Shown in pieces: positions 33,875 through 46,904 of a DNA stretch of 64,000 nt. Every line of letters starts with the position of its first letter. Positions within the stretch are counted from its first letter, which is position 1. Position numbers and translations under genes: made by a program. The DNA comes from Sipunculus nudus (Eukaryota; Annelida; Sipuncula; Golfingiida; Sipunculidae): NCBI GenBank assembly GCA_026874595.1, contig CM049308.1:36018027-36082026 (forward strand). The letters run 5' to 3'. Under the pieces are notes generated by a model, which was not told the origin of the DNA, made no database searches, and saw only the letters and a program-made list of their open reading frames with translations.

Positions 33875-35821
33875 TGTCACAGGCGAAATTAGAATCCAGG
33901 CGGATTTAAAATCCGCCTAGGCGAGATTGAAATTTTGATTTCGCCTAGGCGAGATTAAAATTTCAATCCGGCCTAGGCGGATTTTAAATCTGCCTAGGCG
34001 AGATTGAAATTCTGATTCCGCCTAGGCCAGATTAAAATCCTGCTATGATTATATGTAGGATTTCAATCACGCCTAGGCTGATTTTAAATCTGCCTAGGCG
34101 AGATTGAAATTCTGATTTTGCCTAGGCCAGATTAAAATCCTAGCTTTTAATCTGCGTCATTCAATTCTTTGGGTTTAATCATGCTGATTGTTTCATAATA
34201 ATTTCAGTTTATTCTCACATTTGGGGTGGAGAGATTTATCTGTTGATAATTGTATATCTGAACATCTTAATGAATAGGACCATTTTAGGAATTTAAGATC
34301 TGCCCTGGCCAACAAGATGAAAATTTTGATTTTGCTTTGTTTTAAGTGTAAGTTTTACAGAAACTTTGGATTTTGAAAGATCAGTTTATTAAGAACACTA
34401 TATCTTAATGAACATAAAAAATAAATGGATTTTTATAATCACTGATGCTAAAGAATGCTTTACAGAAGTGATGAAGTTTTTTTCTGACAGGTGGGTGAAA
34501 TTAAAAAAAAAACACAGGTATATTTTCAGTCTGATTTTTTCAGGTTTCAGCATTTATTTTTTGCCTTGGCAAATAACATTAAATTTTGGCTTTTTATTAG
34601 CTGAAAGGGGCAAGGAAGATACAGGTATTTGATTATTTTAGTTATTTATATTGTTTATTATAAATGGTGCATACTGCATATTTTAGACTGATTACCATGT
34701 AGTTATGGAATTGCTAAATATTAAATATAATAAAAGAGTATCTTTTTATACATGTGTTCTTGGTAGTTACTCTCAGAATATACACTTCTAGTCTGTTTAA
34801 TTCCCTCATTTATTTATACAATAATATCTGTAATTTTTTTGCAGCTACTCAATGTTCTGAGTTTCAATGTTCTTGTGTCCACTTAAAAGAAATAGGGAAA
34901 AAATATATCTTAACAATAAGGTTGAGATATTCTTAAGTAGACTGGTGTATTTCAGGATATTTGAAAATAAACTGTTTCTCTTGGTAACATCTAAACTAAA
35001 ATATTCTCATGTAAACTAGTGTATTTCAGTTTATCCCAAAATGAACTGGTTGACTTCTGGATATCCCAATGTGAACAAGTGTACATTGGAATATTCCAAT
35101 CTCAGTAGTGACTGTCCCCATCTCAACCGTAAGATGGGGATTCATATCTCAAATAGTTGAGTTTCGAACTCAACTGGAATCCCATCTACACTGTGACTTA
35201 TATATTTTTTTTATCAACATTTTGTGTGAAAATGTGCTGTAGAACACGGTTGAAAAAAATTAAAATATTAGGTAGACTACCAGTTTTGCAGATGTGTACA
35301 TTAACATATTTTGTGTTGTTTTGTCAGTCTGCTAAAATTAAATTGCTATTAAATATGTTAAAAATAAAAGGACAACCCCAGTAAAATCATGAGTGTAATA
35401 AATCGGAATTTATTTTGAGCTCAAGTAACTTGCTTTAGTCACTAATTTTATAATGTTATCATTAAATATTAAGATTATACTTTTGAAGATATACATTATA
35501 ATGAAATAATCAGCATGATTCAACCAAATAATTGAATCAAGCAGATTAATAGCTAGGATTTTAATATAGCCTAGGCGAAATCAAAATTTCAGTCTCGCCT
35601 AGGCAGATTTTAAATCCGCCTAGGAGAGATTGAAATCCTACATATGATCATAACAGGATTTTAATCTCACCTAGGCGGATTCAAAATTTCAATCTCGCCT
35701 AGGCAGATTTTAAATCCGCCTAGGCGAGATAGAAATTTTAATCTCGCCTAGGCGAAATAAAAATTTCAATCTCGCCTAGGCGGATTTTAAATCCGCCTGG
35801 ATTCTAATTTCGCCTGTGACA
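33875..35821. mobile_element. Foldback-like DNA element with CCTAGG-rich long inverted repeats
   Basis: The 1947-bp element begins TGTCACAGGCGAAATTAG and ends with the reverse complement. It is flanked by a TACA duplication, confirmed against the uninterrupted A repeat (CTATGTACATGCCAG). The inverted repeats are about 330 bp (33875-~34205 and ~35495-35821). They are themselves built of alternating GCCTAGGCG-GATTTTAAATC and GAGATTGAAAT segments, with eight CCTAGG palindromes in roughly 210 bp of the left arm. The AT-rich interior has only short frames and no transposase motif, so mobility would need proteins from elsewhere. I do not assign a superfamily. Confidence 0.9.
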
Positions 35822-36060
35822 TACATACCAGAAATTAGGGCAGTATTGTTTAATTGTATCGGCCAGAACAAAGTTTTGTGGATACTATGTTTTTGACTGT
35901 GTTCCTCCACCACTGCCATGTCATTTTCCGGAGAACTCCTCAGAAACCCTTGGACCAATCTTCCAAAACCCTGCATAGTTATTTGCTCACCTATATAGTT
36001 GTACCTAACAACGACTGGTGGCACCTTTTGCAGTCCTTATTATGCAGTCTGAATCTGGGT
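35822..36060 (+). repeat. A-type repeat remainder joined to a second dispersed segment
   Basis: TACATACCAGAAATTA...TTTAATT continues the interrupted repeat. From about 35860, the block AAAGTTTTGTGGATACTATG ... TTTTCCGGAGAACTCCTC matches 39267-39360 (AGAGTTTTGCGGATACTATG ... TTTCCGGAGAACTCCTCC), a separate dispersed family. Confidence 0.75.
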
Positions 36061-38560
36061 GTCTTTTTGATAACAGCCCATATCTAAGAAGCAGTTTAAT
36101 ATATTGCCACCTGCAGTGATTTTTGTGAAGCGTCCATGTTTGCCATGTATTTGTCTTGGTGATTGGTTCAACAAAATGGTGCTGAAATTGTGCATGTCCA
36201 TAGATCTTGGATAATTCCATCTCGTATCAAAGGTGGCGCCATTTACAATCCTTTTTGTGTTGCATCCATTCATACTTTTACTTGAACTGATAAATGCTCA
36301 TATCTCAGAAGTGGTTCAATGTATTGGTCTGAAATTTGGCATACACATCAATATGAAAGAGTTTTCATGTAGACCAGACATGTGGCACCATCCACCTTCC
36401 AGTTTTCAGTGAACCTGTGAGCTCATGGGATGGTGTGGCGGCATCTGTCATCTGTCTTTCATGGTCCGTCGTCTGTACGTTAACCCATACTATCTTGAAA
36501 ACGGCAAGAGGTAGCATCACAAAATTTTATGCAAAAAATTAGTCATCTAAAAAAAATTTTGCTTATTTTTTGGCTAAATGCATTTTTCTTATATTTTATA
36601 GGGAAAAAGCTAAAAAAGCTATAAAAATCATCTTCTCCGAAACTGTTCAGCCAAATTGTCCAATATTTCACAAAAATGATTCCTGGAACAATCTTTCTCT
36701 GAAAGTGTATTGTAATGGTTTGAGTTTGGTGATTATTGGCCGAGTTACAGTAAGTTGAACTTAGTCATCTGTCCAAAAAAGCATACTAAAATTACAATCT
36801 CAGAAACAGCTGGAGCTATCATCACCAAATTTTATGCCAATGTTTGTCACATATGTCATATCTGAAATTGAGGTATTGGTGGCGCCACCTGCATCGGCCT
36901 TTTTTGTACATGGGTCATCAGTGCCCTTATCATACTGACGGCTACAAAAGACTCCTTCTCTGAAACCATATGGCCAAATTGTTTAATATCGCACAGAAAT
37001 GATCCAAGGGTAGTGCTTTCTGAAGTCTGTTCAAATGGTCCCAGTTCATTGACTTTTGGGTGAGTTATGGGAAGCTGAATGTAGTCATATGCCATAACAG
37101 CCCATTTAAGCTCAGTGGCTGCAAAGATCTTCTTCTCAAAAACCACTGGGCCAATTTCTTAAATCTCACACATTAATTATCCTTAGATGTTGATAATTCA
37201 GGTTTGTTCAAATGGTTTTAGTTCAGTGATTTTTGGCTGAGTTATGGGAAGCTTAACTTAGCCATTTTGCTGTATTTTCCTATATGAGTTATAAACCTGT
37301 TAAACATTCTTTGACTGACGCCACTGAGGCCAATTTGTTTAATATTTTACAAGAATAATCCCCTGAATAATTCTTATAATAATTGTCTTTAATGGTTCCA
37401 AAGAATGAACTTTGGCTGAATTAAGATTGAATTGAGTCATTTTACCATACATGTTACTTGTGTGAAGCTAAGCCATCTAGCCTGGCACCAGTTTATCAGC
37501 ATTCGTTACATCATGTCTCTAGACATTTAGATTTCAGGTTATCTATGGTTAATATTGACAAGAATGTTTTTTTAAAAGCTTTTAAAAAATGTAGATTTAT
37601 GATTTTAGATATTCCTCATGCCAGGCAATGTTAACAATCACAGGTATACAGCTCTCTGTGGGTATATAAAGACGGCTGTACATGGATTTTAAATTATTGG
37701 TTTCCATACTCAACTTAATTCAAGATTTTGCCATCAGTGAGATGTATCTGTATCATAATTTTGCATTCAATATGCATCTGTAGTAATTTTTTGCGAACCT
37801 GTGAGCTAATGCGATGGTGTTGCAGCATCCATCTTCTATATGTTAACCCATACTATTTCGAAAACGACTGGAGCTAACATCATTAAATTTAATGCAAAAA
37901 AATTAGCCATCTGAAAAACTATGCATTTTCTTAGATTTCAAAGAGAAAAAGCTAAAAAACCTTTAAAAATCTTCTCCTACGAAACGGTCAAGCCAAATTG
38001 TTCAACATTTCACCGAAATAATCTTTTATACCATCTCTCAATTGTGTTGGAATGGTTCAAGTTCAGTGAATTTTGGCTGAGTTATCATATAATACATTAA
38101 TGCCCTTTTCTCAGGAGCCATTTGCTGTATTGGCCTGAAATTGTGTATGTCTGTGGACTTTTGGTACCTCAATCTTTTTCTCCATCTACAATTGATTTTG
38201 CGTTCAACCCGTCTATTTGCTTTTGGTAAAAATCACTCATATCTGAGGAGCTGATGGATGTATCAGCCTGAAAATTTGGACTGTTTATCCCTCTAGGATA
38301 CCATCTGTAGATATGATTTTTAGTGAAATTTTCACATATATGTGCAGTTTAATTGGCATCACTGATGCAACAAATTTGGAGTCATGTCTTTTGTGGATCA
38401 TAATTTTACATATATTCCTGATTTCTTTTTTTATAAAAAGTCAGCTGAAAAGCATTTTGTATTGGGAAAATAAATTTCAAAGTTATTTCAAGTAGGGACC
38501 ACTTTTGTGTACAGATGGCAGCACTGGGTTTACCATTGGCAGATTGCCAGTGCCTTGATG
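36061..38560 (+). repeat. Mosaic of degenerate dispersed repeats
   Basis: It contains diverged monomers of the GGTGGCGCCACC family (for example 36232 and 36883). It also has two copies of an element head GAACCTGTGAGCTCATGGGA / GAACCTGTGAGCTAATGCGA at 36412 and 37796, each followed by GTTAACCCATACTAT and the GAGAAAAAGCTAAAAAA block shared with 28380. Several AAATCTTCTTCTC...GCCAAATTGTTTAATAT units recur between 36600 and 38060. No gene was recognised. Confidence 0.75.
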
Positions 38561-38569
38561 TTGGCCATT

Positions 38570-38900
38570 AGCCAAGATGATGTCAGCTCTATAAATAGTT
38601 TTGGCACAGTGCCAGGATTGGAAGAAGTGCAGCAGTAGCTGCATTCTATTTATAGCTTTGGCAGACTGCTCACTGCATCATATTTGGCACCAAAGTTCAG
38701 CCTGAATCTATTTATAGCTTTGGCAGACTGCCAACTGTGTCAGATTATGCAACAGGTAAAGAGTTCACTCAGTGCAGCCAGGGTTCAGGTCAAAAGTTCA
38801 CTCAGTCTAGCCAGGTGCAGGTCAAGAGTTCACTCAGTGCAGTAGCTTGAGGCAGCAATTTGTCACAGGTCACTCGGGGGCAACTGCCTTACTCACCTAA
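38570..38900. repeat. Short tandem motifs (TTTATAGCTTTGGCAGACTG and AGTTCACTCAGTGCAG)
   Basis: CTATTTATAGCTTTGGCAG recurs at about 38648 and 38708, with a related CTATAAATAGTTTTGGCA near 38590. GAGTTCACTCAGTGCAG-like units recur at about 38761, 38791 and 38827. Confidence 0.7.
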
Positions 38901-38939
38901 GCCTTGTCAGCCCAGTGCATCAAACTCTGGGGAAGTTGT

Positions 38940-39390
38940 CTATGACCTGTCTATGCGTCTTTGATGGTATTCTTATTTACAAGACAGGAGATGCCACCTA
39001 CATTGACTTTTGCAGTGTATGCGCCTGCTTATTTCTACAGAGGAATTTGATATATCAGCCTTAAGTTGGGCATGTTTATACATGTCGGGTAGCTTTATAG
39101 TGTACAAGACTGGTGGCGCCACCTACAATAATTTTTGCACAGTGTATGTCCCTGCTTATTTCACAGGAGGGGTTTGACATATCAGTCTGACATTGGGCAT
39201 ATTTATATATCTCTTCGTTGTATATAAGACTGGTGGTGCCAGCTACAATCATTGTATCTGCCAAAACAGAGTTTTGCGGATACTATGTTTTCAGTTGGAC
39301 GCTGATGCTGCCGCCATTGCTGCATAGGTTTCCGGAGAACTCCTCCATAACCACTGGGCAGAATTTTTTAAAATTCGGAGTTATGATCGG
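38940..39390 (+). repeat. Diverged GGTGGCGCCACC-family monomers
   Basis: Three loosely related monomers carry CCTGCTTATTTC, TTTGACATATCAG and ACTGGTGGCGCCACC or ACTGGTGGTGCCAGC. They are followed by the CCAAAACAGAGTTTTGCGG block shared with 35860. Confidence 0.7.
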
Positions 39391-40608
39391 TAACATGTGA
39401 ACTACTGCGCCCTCATTTTTGGTTGACCTCTGACCTTTCCTCTCTGCCCAGTGTCCGTTTGTGCGCCTGTTTCCACACATAAACCCACATATCTCGGGAA
39501 CCGTTTGACCAATCAGGCTAAAAATTTTGCACAAATGTAGCCCTTGGAAAGCTTTATAACATACACTAAAATGGTGGCGCCACCTGCAACCATTTTTGCA
39601 CAGGGTCCATCTGTTCATCTGCTTTGGGATAAAATCACTGATATCTCAGCAGTGGTTTGACTTTTCCACCTGAAATTTTGCAGGTTTATACATCCTGGAC
39701 AGCTTTCTCGATTTTATGACAGGTGGCGCCACCTACATTTACGTTTACACTGCAGACATCCAAGCTCATATCTCGGGAACCATTTGACCGATTGAGCAAC
39801 AATTTTGCATATGAATAGATCTCACATAGCTCTTCATCATAGGCAAAACTGGTGGCGCCACCTGCAACCATTTTTGCACATCGTCCATCTGTTCATCTGC
39901 TTTGGGACAAAATCACTCATATCTCAGCAGTGGTTTGACTTTTCCACCTGAAATTTTGCAGGTTTATACATCCTGGACAGCTTTCTTGATTTTACGACAG
40001 GTGGCGCCACCTACATTCAGGTTTACTCTGCAGACATCCAAGCTCATATCTCGGGAACCATTTGACGGATTGAGCCAAAATTTTGCATGTGTATAGATCT
40101 CACATAGCTCTTCATCATTGGCAAACTGGTGACGCCACCTGCAACCGTTTTTGCACAGCGTCCATCTGTTCATCTGCTTTGGGATAAAATCACTCATATC
40201 TCAGCAGTGGTTTGACTTATTTACCTGAAATTTTGCAGGTTTATACATCCTGGACAATTTTCTCGATTTTATGACAGGTGGCACCACCTACATTCAGGTT
40301 TATGCTGCAGACATCCATGCTAATATGCAACACACCTCACTCTTTTCCCCTTGCCACTTAATCTATGCCTCACTTCACCTGTCCCACTCGGATTTCTGCG
40401 GATACACATAGTCGCTTGTCGACTACCCATATTCTAGTTTTAAAATGTTCTAGTCTGAAACTTGCAGGTCCGAAACATCCATTTTGCTGAAATCATAATG
40501 ACTAAGGTAGATATGCAGGACTTAAGAGGATCAATATTAAATTTTAAAAAATAAACCTCCATGCATACTCCCAATCTTTGCACAGGTTCACATAAGGCCT
40601 GTAGGCCT
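39391..40608 (+). repeat. Tandem 278-bp dimer array, copy II (3 units)
   Basis: Same flanks and units as the array at 29149-30911. CTGCTTTGGG falls at 39619, 39897 and 40174. The length difference between the two copies (about 550 bp) equals two dimers, as expected if one element varies only in internal copy number. The 3' tail (GCTAATATGCAACACACCTC ... GGTTCACATAAGGCC) is nearly identical. Confidence 0.95.
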
Positions 40609-43375
40609 TGTTTAGATATTCCCAGTTCTAGTGCCGAGGCGGACTGTCAGATTGCATAGGTTTGAAATGGCAGTTTGGGGGTCACGTGACATGACACCCC
40701 AATGTAAACAATAACAGACTGCACGTGTTTTAGTGGGCGTTGCCTGGTGTTTTGCCTCCACAAAACATAGTGGAATCAGTGTCGTTACATTCAACCTCCT
40801 CTTCCACTGAACTGAATTGAAACACCTCATTGGGGCATATATCTGTTTAATTATAAATTCAACTGAAGGACGACTGCTGATATTATGAACACTTAAAGAT
40901 GGTAGCCTGGAAATATTTTTATTTAGTATTTCATCAAAAACAGTCATGAAATATATTTTAAATTTAGGATGGCCATAATTAATTGCAGAAGGCACACAAA
41001 TCCGAATGACGCTGTCGACTTAACAATTAGATATTATTCATATTTTAAATAATATCACAATATATGTTTATGTTATGTGTAATATATATATATATAACTT
41101 AAATAACTTATTCTGAATAGTTATCTCAATTTTCACTGTGTTATATAGTGTTATATAGTGTATGGCGTCCGCATGGTCATTAAATAATGTACACTAGACA
41201 TGATCAGTGAATAAATTTTCTAGTCCCTCGCCCTCTACCAACCATGTGAAGAATGCTATTGGTTTATTTTTCCCAGCTGTCAGGATCGGGTCACCTATCA
41301 GTTGATTTCACGACAAGGGTAAATTCAACAATTTCACGCCATGGAGACTGTACATCTGATGATTAATAAAAGAATTTGCGGCCTCAGAATTTAAACAACA
41401 TTTCATGTTTGACCAATCTCATAAGTATCTGTATTAATCAGATTCATAGTTTAAGATAGGCCTATTTTTCAAAATTTATGTGGTCTTATATAGGATAATC
41501 AGGTATGCTGAATAAAGAATGGGTCATGTATACATGTATCGGTAAGTATGTGTATTAGCCGAATATTGTGGTAATATTGTAAATTATGACGCAAATATTT
41601 AAAATTTTTTTTATTTAAATAATAAAATGAAGGTTTACCTAATTATCCACCTTAATTAATATTTTTATTTTTTGCATTGCTAAAATATGTATATTTTGTT
41701 TATGCAAAATTGCTAGTAACGATGGGCTTCACCATTTTATGAAAACAAAGATGTCCACATTAACAGCTATAAAATATACCTGGTTTGTCCGTGTAGGTTT
41801 CCGGCCCTCACTGAATTATAGCACTTACAAAAAGCCCGTATACATTTTCAAAGAGGATATGTTATCAACTCTTTTTCTTTTTTTTTTTGTCTGTCTTGTA
41901 TAGCTTCAGTGTAATAAATCTTGATTAAAGACAGATCTTGTGACAAGGAGAGATTTGATTTAATTTTTAAAGTCGCAGATGCAGGATTCTTTCTTCATCA
42001 GTCTTATTTGGTGGACACATATGGCACTAAACAATTTTCCTTGTATTTCTTAGCACACACTGATTGATACGTTCACGAAGGTATACATGTATGTTAATAT
42101 ACATATACATGTATATATCCCAAATTCCAAACTTAGCTTTTTTTTGGGGGGGGGGGGCAGAGGTTTCCTCACCCGGACTCAAAACAATCCAATTTTAGTT
42201 TTGAACCTTTAAAAAGCCTCCTTTAATATTACATTGCCTCATGGAAAGTAATTGTAATTTTGATCATATAATAGGCCTACTGCTCGTCATAACCAACTTT
42301 CATCTGTATGTGCATGCATGCGTTGAACCTCTGTGGTGTTACATTGTTACATACCAAAACCGCAATGTAACAATGTCAACAAAATTGCTGAAAATAAAAA
42401 TACTCATATTCTGTAAATTGTTATTCATTTATGCCCATGCAAAGTTGCAACGACACATATCCAGTTTCTATATTTGGTAAAAAATGGGGATATTTCGTGA
42501 ATGAAGAAGTTGGCTTACATGTGGTCGGTAATCTAAAAAATCCAAATCAGGCTATTTAAAATCTCTATGGAGACAATAATGTGTAAATTGAACTTTATCA
42601 GTCTTATTAAATATTTGCTCTCAAAAATTATTTGGATGACAAAACTCTCGGAATCTTTGATACCACATCTGTCATCATGCACATGGCTTGCTTCCAAACG
42701 AAATCTTGTTTCAGCAAACCCGCAAGTGCAGTAAAAAACATCTGTCTTATAATAACTTACATTTCTACAGTCATGCTGATATACATTTCATGCAAAACTT
42801 TCAATGTGCCAGTGTCTTCAAAACTACATTTAAACCGCGGTAATCATACAGTACGAAAGTAGGTCGATGCTGCTGCTGGTCTTGTCCATATTTTCACTGC
42901 CGGCAGCCCTGTTCGTTTTCCACTGTCACGCGTGGACTGTTATTACAGTATGTGACACATATTTAAGTGAATTTCTATAATGACCACTAACACGCGCCTA
43001 CCTTGTTCACTTGGTACATCATTTGATAAATTCCTACAAACACACATGTTAAAGAACTAGTGCGTACATCACTAATTGGCCATGCGGCCATGAGTAACCC
43101 AGTGTCAACATGTGCTCGTGTTTCAAGGTCATGTCAAACGGAAGGCTGACGAAATCCCATAATCCAAAGGGAAATCGAAGTTCTTACACTTCGAGCAGCG
43201 TTTAGAAAATCAAAATTGATGGTTAATTACGTTTAACGAGGATACATTTCTTGTCAATTGCTGTTTATATAATCCTGCACTGTAGTAATCTGCCGAGCTC
43301 TTGCAAGTACACGTGCTTGATAATGTTGCCAAACACCATGTCGCTCCGCCTCTATTACCATATTAGGTAGACACG
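40609..43375. other. Low-repeat interval, no gene recognised
   Basis: The longest interval here without obvious dispersed repeats, with a few CpG-richer patches (about 40620-40790 and 42830-43340). The 127-codon minus-strand frame at 40612-40995 shows no recognisable domain or clear splice context. A poly-G run lies at about 42146-42160. Confidence 0.4.
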
Positions 43376-44130
43376 CACTGCTCATGCGACCCGATCTGCC
43401 GGATCGGGTGTTGGGTCTTTAAGTTCACAAAAGCCTGCGAGGTTCTAGGCACATCTTTTTTGAAACCTGAAATTAGGTCATGATGACCTATATTTTGCAA
43501 CTTAGGCAAAAAAATGACATTGAGCACCCAGACAGATGGAGCACAAATTGTATCCATTAGGCCTAAAATATTCTAACATACCATTCAGGAAAGTCCAAGG
43601 CAAAAGTCATTGGAAACTTGAAATTAGATCACTGTGACCTATTTTGCAATCTGGAGGGAAAATGGTGTCATATTCATGAGCACCCTGAATTAGAGATGGG
43701 CACAAATTGTATGCACTAGGCTGAGAATCTTCTTAAGCAACATCCAGGGAGATTATAGGCAGATCTCTTTGGAATCCAGAAATTATGTCATGGTGCACAG
43801 GCTATATTCTATACATGCGCTGTGAGACAAAAAAAAAATTTGAGCATCCAGACAGACAAGATTACAAATTGTTTCTATTTTCCTTTAAACCTTATATTGA
43901 AAAGTCTAGGGACACCTTTGGCAAGTCTTCTTTGAATCTGGAATTTAGGTAATTTCTAATACATGTAAAATACAGTAAGATAGGGGACAAATTGTATTTG
44001 GAAGCCCTAAAATCTTCAAACACAACATCTACACAGTCCTAAGGAAATCCCACTGGAAACCTGCATGTGACGGACCAAAAACATGATATGAGTACATATT
44101 TGATATAATTTTAGATTTTTAATTTAAGGT
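43376..44130. repeat. Degenerate array related to 7180-8400
   Basis: Units with GAAATTAGGTCATGATGACCT, ACAAATTGTATCCATTAGGC and a terminal GAAACCTG-like segment recur about three or four times at roughly 170-180 bp spacing. The opposite-strand cores match those around 8068-8320. Confidence 0.7.
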
Positions 44131-44640
44131 CAACTTGAGCTGGGCACAGTGACCCATGGGTCCCTTATTGTGTACAAAACTTGTGGTGTCATCTACCAAA
44201 ATTTTTGCCCTGATATGTCCTTTCTATCGATTGCTGCTTCATACACAAGAATGGTGGCACCACCCCTAATCATTTTTGTATTGTGTACATCCATGCAAGT
44301 GATTAAGGATTTAGCTGCATGAAATTTTGTATGTCTGTACATCTCATGCAGCATTTTTATACACAAGACCTGTATCACCACCTACAATAATATTTGTGCA
44401 GTGTATGTGCCTGCTCATTTTACAGCAGTTATTTGACATATCAACCTGAAATCATGCATGTCCATACATCTCAGATAATTTTGTCATATACAAATCTGGT
44501 GGTGCCACCTACAGTTGCTTTTGCACATCCACTCCACTCTCTCAGTGATGTATTTGTAATTGGTGCTTGTATTCAGTTTCACATATTTTAGTACTTCGTA
44601 CATGTATAAGTCACAGGTGTACTTGAAGGGTTATCAAGAA
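44131..44640. repeat. Diverged GGTGG-CC-ACC monomers with terminal signature
   Basis: At 44146-44165 is CAGTGACCCATGGGTCCCTT, a copy of the terminal signature. Monomers ending GGTGTCATC, GGTGGCACCACC, TATCACCACC and GGTGGTGCCACC follow at ~110-130 bp spacing. Confidence 0.65.
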
Positions 44641-44739
44641 CATTTCAAATATTGGTCAAGCATGTTACCAGGGAAGCATTTAACCTAATTGTATCCCCAG
44701 ACAAAGTCAGGATAATATGGTTTCACGACCGTCCCGCCG

Positions 44740-46060
44740 CGGCCGCAGAAAAATCTTATGAACGGGATAACTCAAAAAATATTTTACTGATCTTTTTCAA
44801 ACTTTACATTTGTATAGATATAGGTTAGAGGACGAAGCCTATTTAAAATAGGGTCATGACCTTTGCTAGCTGAGTGATCTTGACCTTGAATAGGTCCATT
44901 TTTTCTGAAAATAACACAAATTATTAAATACCTCAAGAAAGCTTGCATGGACTGGTCCAAAAATCAAGGTGACCAAAGATCTTAGATAGCCTTGTGATAT
45001 GCCCGATACTGGTGGCACCACCTATTATCCTTCTCATGTTTTTACGCCTTTTAATACCTCTATAATTGCCACTTGACAGTACTGTGAGTCAAAAACTAAT
45101 GGACAGATTTCTTTCATATTATGAACATGTAGAGAGATGGGTTATGGGATGAGGTCTATTAAAATTCGGGTCATGACCTTTATGATTAGTGGCCTTGACC
45201 TTTAATATTTCTATATATTTTGTGAAAATCACACACCTCTTATGATATCTCCAGTGTTGTAAGCCATATGGATTTCAAACGTGACTTATGTATGGCCCAC
45301 CACTAAAGTAAGAACCCTATATGTTCTAGGGTCATGAGGTCATAAGGACGAGTATGATCCATATCAATTTTGGGGTCACAAGGTCAAAGGTCAAGAACAC
45401 AGGAGCCATCTGTCCAAAAATTCATTTCCTGTTGATAAATCCAGCATGGATTGATTTATGGGTTCAAACTTCACTTATACATGTCCCATTAAAAATGCAA
45501 GATGCCAATTGATTTGGGGTCACAAGATCAAAGGTCAAGGTCACAGGTCACATATCTTTGAAAAGATTGTGGATGCATTTTCAGCCAAACTTTTCATCTC
45601 AGACCTTTTATCTTGCACATATAGTTCACCTGCTAATAGAGGAAGACCCCTATCCATTTTTAGGTCACAAGGTCAAATGTGAAGGTCACAGAAGCTATCT
45701 GTCCAAAAATTCATTTCCTGATGATTACTCCAGCTTGGAATGATATATGGGTAACAAACTGGACTTACATATGGCCCATGAATAAAACAACATTCCTATT
45801 GATTTTGAGGTCATGAGGTCAAAGGTCAAGGTCACAGTACGGACATCTTTGAAAAGATTGTGGATGTATTTTCAGCCCAACTTTTCATCTCAGACCCTTT
45901 TATCTTGCTCATATAGATAACCTGCCAATAGAGGAAGCCCCCTATCCATTTTAAGGTCACAAGATCAAAGGTGAAGGTCAGAGGAGCCACCTGTCCAAAA
46001 ATTCATTTTTCTGTTGATAACTCCAGCTTGGATTGATTTATGGGTTCAAACTTGACTTAT
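44740..46060 (+). repeat. AGGTCA-rich dispersed repeat, about three ~300-bp units
   Basis: Units with GGTCACAAGGTCAAAGGTCA, ATCTTTGAAAAGATTGTGG, TTTTCAGCC, CTCAGACC and TCTGTCCAAAAATTCATTT recur in order. Direct repeats AGGTCAAAGGTCA occur at 45381-45393 and 45816-45834, with a variant AGATCAAAGGTCAAGGTCA at 45525-45543. The same block recurs at 61620-61900. Confidence 0.85.
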
Positions 46061-46670
46061 ATATGTAGGTGCCACCTACCTTCCCGTTTTTCTAGAATAA
46101 ATTAATACCCTTTTCTGAGGAGTAATTCGCCCTATTGGCCTGAAAATGTGCATACCCATAGATCTTGGACTCCTACATTGTGTACACAATCTGGTGGCAC
46201 CATCTGCAATCGTTATAGCGTGGCATCCATCTGTACATGTCCTTAAGGTGAAAATTGCTCATTCTCCGATGGGTTCAAGGTATTGGTCTGAAATTTGGCA
46301 TGTCCATCCATCTTGGGAAGTTTTCTCATAAACCAGACAGGTGGTGCCACCTATCTTCTCATTTCCGTAAAATTAATGTCCTTTTCTGAGGAGTGATTTG
46401 CAATATTGGCCTGAAATAGTGCATGTCCATAGATCTTAGACTCCTCCATGTTGTACTCAAGACTGGTGGCACCATCGGCTACCATTTTGCTATGGTGTCC
46501 ATTCGTACATGTGCTTTTGGTGAAAATTGCTCATATCACTGGAGTGGTTCAAGGTATATATCTTAAATTTGGCATGTCAATCCATCTTGGTAAATTTTCT
46601 TGAAAACCAGACAGGTGGCGCCTTCTACCTTCCTGTTTCTGTAAAATAAATTGATGCTCTTTTCATGCTC
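46061..46670 (+). repeat. GGTGGTGCCACC-family monomers, two related ~275-bp units
   Basis: Units carry TTTTCTGAGGAGT, ATTGGCCTGAAA, CATAGATCTT, GGTGGCACCATC, then TTGGTGAAAATTGCTCAT and GACAGGTGGnGCC. Spacing is close to the 278-bp dimer of the arrays at 29 and 39 kb, with more divergence. Confidence 0.75.
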
Positions 46671-46904
46671 TAAATTTCAACATATTGGCCCCCATATTTG
46701 GTGTAAAATATTGTTTCTCAAGTTGATAGATGGAAGAAACCATAGTCGCCTGCTAAGTGACAGTAGATGCTGCTGAAGATGGGGGCCTTTTCTTAAGGGG
46801 GGGGGGGATTAATTGTCTGGGGATACTATAGCACCTGCGGTGCCAAGAAATATCTAGTTGTGTATCCCTTTGGATAGGTTCGCATCGGGCCTGTGAGCCT
46901 TTTT

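Noticed and set aside
34843-34936. Exon-like stretch after TTTTTTTGCAG in the plus-strand gene's intron
   Set aside because: It lies inside the foldback element interior and has no donor in a consistent position.
29448-40197. Repeated minus-strand frames beginning MVAGGATSFAYDEELCEIY
   Set aside because: They recur once per 278-bp dimer with indels breaking the frame, and do not look like protein-coding repeats.
40612-40995. 127-codon minus-strand open frame
   Set aside because: No recognisable domain, no convincing splice sites and ordinary composition. Kept only as part of the low-repeat interval.
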